Shown here: positions 58,641 to 64,000 of the stretch, piece by piece
Layout of the letters: each line of letters starts with the position of its first letter
Position numbering within the stretch: the first letter of the stretch is position 1
Source of the DNA: Caulobacter flavus
Lineage (GTDB): Bacteria; Pseudomonadota; Alphaproteobacteria; Caulobacterales; Caulobacteraceae
Length of the DNA: 64,000 bases
Assembly: GCF_003722335.1 (NCBI RefSeq)
Contig: NZ_CP026100.1
Coordinates: forward strand, 3,446,001 to 3,510,000
Reading direction: 5' to 3'
Translations under genes and position numbers: made by a program
The notes under the pieces: model-generated
Seen by the model: the letters and a program-made list of their open reading frames with translations, nothing else
Databases searched by the model: none
Told to the model about the DNA's origin: nothing

Positions 58641-60086
58641 ATGCGTATGCTTTTCGCCACCACGGCCCTCGTGGCCGCCAGCGCCGCGGGCGCGGCCCAG
58701 GCCCAGGACGCAGACCTCGCCCTCCTGAAAGCCCAGATCCAGGCCCTGCAGGCGCGCATCGACGTGCTGGAGCGCCAGGCGCCGGTCCCGACCGCGCCGC
58801 AGCCGGTTTCCGCGCCGGTCGCCGCAGCGGCCCCGGTCATCCAGACCCCGCCGCGCAAGGCTGCGGCCGAGCCGATACGCTGGGAGAACGCGCCGCGCTT
58901 CACCGATCCTTGGGGCGCGACCTTCAAGCTGCGCGGGCGGATCCTGCTGGACGCCGTCGACGCGACGGCCCGGCGCGATGGCTTGGCCGACTATCACGCC
59001 CGCCAGCTCAAGGCCCGGCAGCTGTTCCTCGGCGTCGAGGGCCAGAACGGCCGCTGGGGCTATCGCCTGGAGGGCGGCGCGGTCAGCGGCGGCGCCTGGG
59101 GCTGGGACGACGCCATCATCGACTATCGCCTCGACAAGCAGACCAGCCTGCTGGTCGGCAACCAGAAGGCCGCCTCGCTGGAGGGCCTGACCTCGTTCAA
59201 GTCGATCACCTTCATGGAGCGCGGCGCCTATGGCGACGTGATCGACGCCGGCTACGTGCTGGCGCTGCAGGCCGTGCGCACCGGGACCAACTGGTCGCTG
59301 TGGGCGGCGCTGCAGGGCGACAACGTCAACCGCACCGACGCGGTCGGCGGCTATGCTCCCAACCAGGCCGTCGAGCGCATGGGCGCCACCGTGCGGGCCA
59401 CCTGGTCGCCGCGGCTGTCGCCGGACGATCGCCTGCACCTGGGCGTCTGGGCGCGGCGGCGCGACCGGGGCGGGGAGACCGGCTTCACCTATTCGGCGGC
59501 GGCCAACACCGCCTTCCGGCCGCAGGCGTCCAGCGGCGCGACCCTGTTCTCGACCGGCGCGGTCGGCGACGGCGACACCACCCTGGGGCTCGAGGCGGCC
59601 TTCGTCCATCGCGCCCTGTCGCTGCAGGGCGAGGCCGCGCGGATCCGGGTCGACCGCGTCGGGACCGACGTCAGCCCGGCCTTGGGCGGCCCGAACTTCG
59701 ACATCGTCACGGGCTACGCCTCGGCCAGCTGGTTCGCGACCGGCGAGATGCGGCCCTACAATCCCAACGGCAGCTTTGGCCGGATCAGGGTGGCCCATCC
59801 GCTGGACCGGGGCGGCTTTGGCGCGCTGGAGTTCGCCGCCCGCTACGACTACGCCGACTTCAGCGACATGGGCGCCAACGGCGTCGCTACGCTGGCGGCG
59901 CAGACGGGCCTGGCCACGGCCGGGACCTACAAGGCCGTGACCCTGGGCGCCAACTGGTACCCCTACGCCTATGTCCGGCTCAGCGGAAACCTGACGCGGG
60001 CCCGGATCGACAACCGGCCGATCGCCGGCGCCGAACTGGACGCCGAGGTCACCATCGCCCAGGCCCGCCTGCAGCTGGAGTTCTAG
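58641..60086 (+). CDS. Phosphate-selective-type outer-membrane porin (OprO/OprP family)
   Basis: This 481-residue outer-membrane porin has a signal peptide (1-22), a short N-terminal coiled coil (LALLKAQIQALQARIDVLER) and a Pro/Ala-rich linker. A 16-stranded-type barrel follows with LFLGVEGQNGRWGYRLEGG, TSLLVGNQKAASLEGLTSFK, GANWYPYAYVRLSGNLTRAR and terminal QARLQLEF. The family name comes from phosphate-selective porins, but relatives carry other anions. Its place directly after dctA suggests outer-membrane passage of dicarboxylates, by inference. The stop codon overlaps the convergent esterase-like gene by 4 nt. Confidence 0.9.
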   Translation: MRMLFATTALVAASAAGAAQAQDADLALLKAQIQALQARIDVLERQAPVPTAPQPVSAPVAAAAPVIQTPPRKAAAEPIRWENAPRFTDPWGATFKLRGRILLDAVDATARRDGLADYHARQLKARQLFLGVEGQNGRWGYRLEGGAVSGGAWGWDDAIIDYRLDKQTSLLVGNQKAASLEGLTSFKSITFMERGAYGDVIDAGYVLALQAVRTGTNWSLWAALQGDNVNRTDAVGGYAPNQAVERMGATVRATWSPRLSPDDRLHLGVWARRRDRGGETGFTYSAAANTAFRPQASSGATLFSTGAVGDGDTTLGLEAAFVHRALSLQGEAARIRVDRVGTDVSPALGGPNFDIVTGYASASWFATGEMRPYNPNGSFGRIRVAHPLDRGGFGALEFAARYDYADFSDMGANGVATLAAQTGLATAGTYKAVTLGANWYPYAYVRLSGNLTRARIDNRPIAGAELDAEVTIAQARLQLEF

Positions 60087-61099
60087 CCGGCGGTCGCGAG
60101 CACCGTCCGCAGGAACGCCGCCGCCTGCCGCACCGCCGCGATGGCCGGCGGGGTGTCGCACAGCGCCTCCAGCACGGCGAAGTCGTGGATCGCGCCGATC
60201 ATCCGGGCGGCGACGACCTCGACCCCGGCCCGCATCAGCTTGCGGGCGTAGGCCTCGGCGTCATCGCGGGTGACGTCGGCCTCGGCGGTGATCACCAGGG
60301 TCGGCGGCAGGCCGGCCAGGCGCCGCAGCGGGGTGTCGAGCACGAAGGCCGGCCTTTCGTCGTCGGAAGTCGCGCCCAGGCAGTCCTCGCAGTAGCGCAG
60401 GTCGTCGGCGGTGGGGCCCGGCCCCTGCGCGAAGGCCAGGCTGGAGCGGGTCTGGCCCACCGGCGCAGTGATCGGGCACAGCAGCACCTGGCCGGCCAGC
60501 CTGGGCCCGCCGGCGACTTCCAGCCTCAGCGCCAGGGCCGCGGCGATCGCCCCGCCGGCGCCGTCCCCCGCCACCGCGATATGGGCGGTGTCGAGGCCAA
60601 GGCTCGCCGCGCGCTCGACCACGGCCAGCAGGGCCAGATGGGCCTGCTCGATCTGGGCCGGGTGGCGCGCTTCGGGCGCCAGGGCGTAGCCGACGTCGAC
60701 GACCGCCGCGCCGACGTCCAGGGCCAGCCGTCGCATCAGCCGCTCGTGCGTGCCGCCGCCGCCCATGATCCAGCCGCCGCCATGCAGGTAGAGCACCATC
60801 GGCAGCAGTTCGACGCGGCCCGGCGGGCGCAGGACGCGGATCGGCAGGCGCTGGTCTTCGGTCAGATGCAGGGCGAAGTCGACGACCTCGACCTCCGGCA
60901 GGTCCGATTGCGGGGCCTGAGCCGCGGCGAAGGCCTCGCGCGCGGCGGCCAGCGGCTGGTCGCGCAGGGGGACCGGGCGACGGTCCTGGCGGTCGTCGAC
61001 GAACTGCTGGGTGGCGGGGTCGAGCACGGGGTGGGCCGAGGCGGGGGTCAGCACGTGGCCGGCGGAGAGGTCGGGGCGGGACACGTCGTGATCCCTCAA
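60083..61099 (-). CDS. Alpha/beta-hydrolase fold-3 protein with missing catalytic serine
   Basis: This 338-residue protein of the hormone-sensitive lipase family has the oxyanion motif LYLHGGGWIMGGG (HGGG 106-109). The nucleophile motif reads AVAGDGAGGAI, where the family has GDSAGG: residue 180 is Gly, so the catalytic Ser is absent. The remaining scaffold is intact (VVDVGYALAPEARHPAQIEQ, LVITAEADVTRDDAEAYARK, and a late His in AIHDFAVLEAL). There is no frameshift, so the gene is probably expressed as a pseudoenzyme or uses another chemistry. Its start overlaps the stop of the AraC gene upstream by 4 nt, so the two are coupled. A role as a ligand-binding partner of the regulator is speculation. 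Confidence 0.88.
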   Translation of the reverse strand: MRDHDVSRPDLSAGHVLTPASAHPVLDPATQQFVDDRQDRRPVPLRDQPLAAAREAFAAAQAPQSDLPEVEVVDFALHLTEDQRLPIRVLRPPGRVELLPMVLYLHGGGWIMGGGGTHERLMRRLALDVGAAVVDVGYALAPEARHPAQIEQAHLALLAVVERAASLGLDTAHIAVAGDGAGGAIAAALALRLEVAGGPRLAGQVLLCPITAPVGQTRSSLAFAQGPGPTADDLRYCEDCLGATSDDERPAFVLDTPLRRLAGLPPTLVITAEADVTRDDAEAYARKLMRAGVEVVAARMIGAIHDFAVLEALCDTPPAIAAVRQAAAFLRTVLATAG

Positions 61100-61698
61100 G
61101 CGAAGGCCGAGTCGGCGGCGTCGATCGACGCGACCTGACCGCGCTGGTGCAGGCGGCGCCAGACCAGCGGGCTGGTCTCGAAGGCGCGGCGGAAGCGGTT
61201 GGAGAAGTGGGCCTGGTCGGCGAAGCCGCAGGCGGCGGCGATCTGGCCGAGCGGCTCGTCGGTCTCGATCATCATCTGGCGGGCGCGCTCCAGGCGGCGC
61301 TGGATGATGTGCTCGCGGGCGCCGCCGCCGTAGCTGACCGCGAAGGCGCGCGAGAAGTGGCTGACGCTGAGGCGGACCAGGGCGGCCAGGTCCGACACCT
61401 TCACCGGCGCGTCGATATTGGCGGCGAGGTGGGCGTCGACCTTGCGGACCTGCCAGGGGGCCAGGCCGCCGGTGACCGGCGCGGGCCGGGCGTCGTCCAG
61501 CAGGCGCTTGCCCTCGCGCTGCACAAGTTCGATCGCCTCGCGCACCCGGCGTTCGGCGACCAGGCGGTCTTCGCGGGCGGCGGCGCGGGCGTCGGCCAGC
61601 AGGCCGGCGATCAGGTCGGGCAGGGCGCCGGCCCGCAGGTCGATCACGCGATCGAAGCCGGAGGCGGCGGCGACGGAGGTCATGGGTTCGAAAGACAT
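61096..61698 (-). CDS. AraC-family transcriptional regulator, short
   Basis: This 200-residue AraC-type regulator has a clear C-terminal double helix-turn-helix: KVSDLAALVRLSVSHFSRAF, ERARQMMIETDEPLGQIAAA and CGFADQAHFSNRFRRAFETS. The N-terminal 90 residues are helical (LPDLIAGLLADARAAAREDR) and too short for a cupin sensor. This resembles one-domain AraC proteins that are expressed with a partner. It is translationally coupled to the downstream serine-less hydrolase. Inducer and targets are unknown. Confidence 0.9.
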   Translation of the reverse strand: MSFEPMTSVAAASGFDRVIDLRAGALPDLIAGLLADARAAAREDRLVAERRVREAIELVQREGKRLLDDARPAPVTGGLAPWQVRKVDAHLAANIDAPVKVSDLAALVRLSVSHFSRAFAVSYGGGAREHIIQRRLERARQMMIETDEPLGQIAAACGFADQAHFSNRFRRAFETSPLVWRRLHQRGQVASIDAADSAFA

Positions 61699-61859
61699 GG
61701 CTGCGTTCCTTTCAGCGCCCGGCTCGCCGCCGGTGTGAAACTACGATGCCAAGGTCCTCCGCCGAGCGTGAGTTAAGCCTTGTGTAGAGTTGTTTAGCTG
61801 AGAAATGTCAGGAAAAGCAGTCGCTTGCGGTGGTGTTGCGGGCCGCTGTGAGACCGTGT
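61699..61859. promoter_or_regulatory. Spacer upstream of AraC gene
   Basis: This 161-bp gap between the ATPase regulator stop and the AraC start contains an AT-rich patch (AAGCCTTGTGTAGAGTTGTTTAGC and following, about 61773-61810), a reasonable promoter position for the AraC gene. The AraC start is preceded by AAAGGAACG. No operator was recognised. Confidence 0.4.
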
Positions 61860-64000
61860 TCAGCCCGCGTCGAGCAACGCCCGCGCGGCCTGGCGGTCGG
61901 GGCAGCCAGGCGCGTCGGGCAGGGCTTCCAGGGCTTCGCGCACCCGGCCGGGCTCGGCCAGCGACAGCGCCGCCCGCAGGCTCCAGGCGCCGGCGCCCTG
62001 GCCGCGCGCCAGGTCGAGCGCGGCGTGCAGGCCGGCCTCCCGCCCGGCCGGATCGCCGGCCAGGGCCGCAAGCCGCGTCAGTTCGGGGCCGACCCAGGTC
62101 GAGGGCTCCTGGTCGAGGCGGGCCAGCATGGCGGCGTCGATTAGCCCGGCATCGACGGCGGCGAAGCACTCGACCTGCATCGGGAAGGCGCCCGCCGGGA
62201 CGCCGACCGCCGGATCGAGGGCGGCCAGATAGCCCTGGCCCCACAGTTCCCAGAACCGCACGCCGCGACCCTGAGCCCGCTCCAGCAGGCGCTCGACCCA
62301 GTGGCGGGCCAGGTCCGCGCGGCCAGTCCACAGGGCGACGGGCGCAGCGCCGACGGCCAGGCCGTAGCAGATCGTCAGGTCGTGGTCGGTGGCCAGGGCC
62401 GCCTCGGCCGTCTCCTGGGCCAGCCGCAGGGCCTGTGCGGACTCGCCGCGCAGCCACAGGATCCGCATCTTCAGCGCCTGGGCGGCCACGGTGTCGTTGA
62501 CCTGGGCGTGGTTGGCCTGGTTGGCCACCACCGGGCCGACATGGGTGGCGATGACCCGCTCGATCAGCTCGAGCGCTGTCCGCTGGTCGCCGGCGAAATG
62601 GTGGCGCAGGGCCTGCATGTGGTCGGCGGTCTGCAGGGCGGCGGGATCGCCCACGGCCCGCGCGATGGCCTGGAAGCCGTCGGCGAAGACGGCGCAGTCG
62701 GCGTAGCGTCCGGCCAGGATGGCCTGGGCCCAGCGGCCCCAGCCGGCCCGCAGCCGCAGGCCCGGATCGTCCAGCGCCTCGGCGATGGTCAGGGCGCGGG
62801 CGAAGGCGGTCTCCATCGCCGGGGTCGGGCCGTGGGTGTGCCACAGGGCGTGACCCTGGGCGGTCAGCAGCTCGACCTCGGCGGCCGAGGCCGCCAGGTC
62901 GGTGTCGGCGATGCTCTTGAGGGCCTTCTCGACCAGGGCCAGGAACTCGCGCGGCAGGCTGAGGTGGAACCACAGCGGGGCCGAGACCACGGTCAGGCGG
63001 ATGGCCAGCGGCAGGTCGCCGGCCGGCGAGAACGCCCAGGCGAGGGCGGCGCGCACGTCGTCGACCAGGCGGCTCTTCTCGGCCAGCCACTCGCGGCGGG
63101 CGCGGCCTTCCCAGGCGCTGTCGGTGTCGGCCAGCTCGGCGCAGCAGTATTCGGCGTGGCGGCGCGCGGCCTCGCCGGCGTCAGGGCGGGCGGCCAGCGC
63201 TTCGCGGGCGTAGGCGCGGGTGGTGTCGAGCAGGCGATAGAGAGTGGCCGCCCCCGACGCGTCGACCGACAGCAGCGACTTGCGGGCCAGGGCGGTGACG
63301 ATGTCGAGCACGTCGTGGCGGCTAAGGCTCCCGTCAGCGGCGACCACGCGGGCGGCCTCCATCGGAAAGGCGCCGGCGAACAGGCTCAGGCGGTCCAGCA
63401 CCGTGCGGCCCTCGACCGGCAGCAAGCCGTAGCTCCAGTCCAGCGTCGCGCGCAGGGTCTGCTGGCGGGGCAAGGCGGTGCGCCGGCCCTTGGTCAGCAG
63501 GCCGAAGCGGTCGTCGAGATTGGCGGCCAGTTCGGCGGCGCTCATCATGTCGATGCGGGCGGCGGCCAGTTCCAGCGCCAGCGGCATGCCGTCCAGCCGG
63601 CGGCAGATCTCGGCCACGGCGGCGGCGTTGGCGTCGGTCAGGGCGAAGGCGTCGTCGCTGGCCCGGGCCCGCTCGACGAACAGCTGCACGGCCGCGTAGC
63701 CGGCGGCGGCCTGGGCGTCGATCGCGTCGCCTTCCGGCGCCGGCAGGGTCTGCAGGCGGTGCACCCATTCGCCCTCGGCCCGCAACGCCTCGCGGCTGGT
63801 GGCCAGCACCAGGGTCTGGGGGGCGCCCAGGTGGATCGCCTGGGCGAGGTCGGCGGCGGCGTCGACCACGTGCTCGCAATTGTCCAGCACCAGCACGGCC
63901 GGGGCCTGGGACAGCCGCGCCACCACGGCGGCCAGGGCGTCGCGGCCCGAGCCTGGCAGGTCGAGGGCGGCGGCGGCGGTCCCGGCCACCAACTCCGACT
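61860..64000 (-). CDS. Large ATPase-type transcriptional regulator (LuxR/AfsR-like), partial
   Basis: The C-terminal roughly 713 codons of a large NB-ARC/STAND-type ATPase regulator are present; the N-terminus lies beyond the right edge. Visible features are the Walker B-like VLVLDNCEHVVDAAADLAQ, the sensor segment TLVLATSREALRAEGEWVHR, and RLDGMPLALELAAARIDMMS with GLPL-type logic. A winged-helix-like arm follows (QQTLRATLDWSYGLLPVEGR), then a long alpha-helical repeat region. Proteins with this core usually carry an N-terminal winged-helix DNA-binding domain (AfsR/OmpR-type) and the Walker A, both outside the window. The visible C-terminus has no LuxR helix-turn-helix. Target genes are unknown. 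Confidence 0.88.
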   Translation of the reverse strand, partial: SELVAGTAAAALDLPGSGRDALAAVVARLSQAPAVLVLDNCEHVVDAAADLAQAIHLGAPQTLVLATSREALRAEGEWVHRLQTLPAPEGDAIDAQAAAGYAAVQLFVERARASDDAFALTDANAAAVAEICRRLDGMPLALELAAARIDMMSAAELAANLDDRFGLLTKGRRTALPRQQTLRATLDWSYGLLPVEGRTVLDRLSLFAGAFPMEAARVVAADGSLSRHDVLDIVTALARKSLLSVDASGAATLYRLLDTTRAYAREALAARPDAGEAARRHAEYCCAELADTDSAWEGRARREWLAEKSRLVDDVRAALAWAFSPAGDLPLAIRLTVVSAPLWFHLSLPREFLALVEKALKSIADTDLAASAAEVELLTAQGHALWHTHGPTPAMETAFARALTIAEALDDPGLRLRAGWGRWAQAILAGRYADCAVFADGFQAIARAVGDPAALQTADHMQALRHHFAGDQRTALELIERVIATHVGPVVANQANHAQVNDTVAAQALKMRILWLRGESAQALRLAQETAEAALATDHDLTICYGLAVGAAPVALWTGRADLARHWVERLLERAQGRGVRFWELWGQGYLAALDPAVGVPAGAFPMQVECFAAVDAGLIDAAMLARLDQEPSTWVGPELTRLAALAGDPAGREAGLHAALDLARGQGAGAWSLRAALSLAEPGRVREALEALPDAPGCPDRQAARALLDAG

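Noticed and set aside
61741..63090. A 449-codon minus-strand frame inside the ATPase regulator
   Set aside because: Same strand but a different frame from the regulator; Arg/Pro-rich product without domains.

Overview
The window is about 64 kb of GC-rich DNA whose gene content points to a Caulobacter-like alphaproteobacterium. It has several TonB-dependent receptors (TBDRs) of the Xanthomonas/Caulobacter type, Tat-exported glycoside hydrolases, a FecI/FecR/TBDR trio, OhrR/Ohr, and candidate promoters that resemble the Caulobacter housekeeping consensus. No tRNA, rRNA, CRISPR array or transposase was recognised. Species assignment is inference.

Layout. (1) 1-2289, minus strand: a surface-signalling trio of ECF sigma factor, FecR-like anti-sigma factor and an STN-domain TBDR cut by the left edge. 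(2) 2589-37212: a large polysaccharide-utilisation region. It holds an HU-like protein coupled to GH3 and GH2 enzymes; three TBDRs; a PL1-type lyase; a GH59 galactocerebrosidase-like enzyme; a GH2 beta-glucuronidase-like/SGNH esterase/CE4 deacetylase operon; a FadR-type GntR regulator; D-mannonate dehydratase; and a GH43. It also contains a KaiC-like ATPase/hybrid histidine kinase pair, an HU gene, and a short less GC-rich stretch with a HEPN-like gene and a candidate small RNA. (3) 37372-45928: an FMN monooxygenase, then a seven-gene minus-strand run headed by ohr, divergent from an OhrR-type MarR regulator, plus an AraC regulator. (4) 46121-52963: a class I cyclic-di-GMP riboswitch leading into a 2,221-residue autotransporter. 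(5) 53065-60086: a hydrolase, then dctD/dctB divergent from dctA, and a phosphate-selective-type porin. (6) 60083-64000: an esterase homologue that lacks its catalytic serine, an AraC regulator, and an ATPase-type regulator cut by the right edge.

How it works together (inference). TBDRs import oligosaccharides released from plant-type polymers. Exported GH3, GH2, GH43, GH59, PL1 and esterases trim galactose, glucuronate, xylose/arabinose and acetyl groups. Glucuronate would enter the mannonate route, represented here by D-mannonate dehydratase. The GntR regulator sits beside a perfect TTGGTCTGACCAA palindrome; related sites lie before the GH59 gene, two TBDR genes, the glucuronidase operon and the candidate small RNA, suggesting one local regulon.

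Most notable: the c-di-GMP-I riboswitch before the giant autotransporter, the candidate sugar-regulated small RNA, a GALC-like GH59 in a bacterial glycan locus, a DctD lacking the GAFTGA sigma-54 contact loop, and an esterase homologue with GDGAGG in place of GDSAGG.
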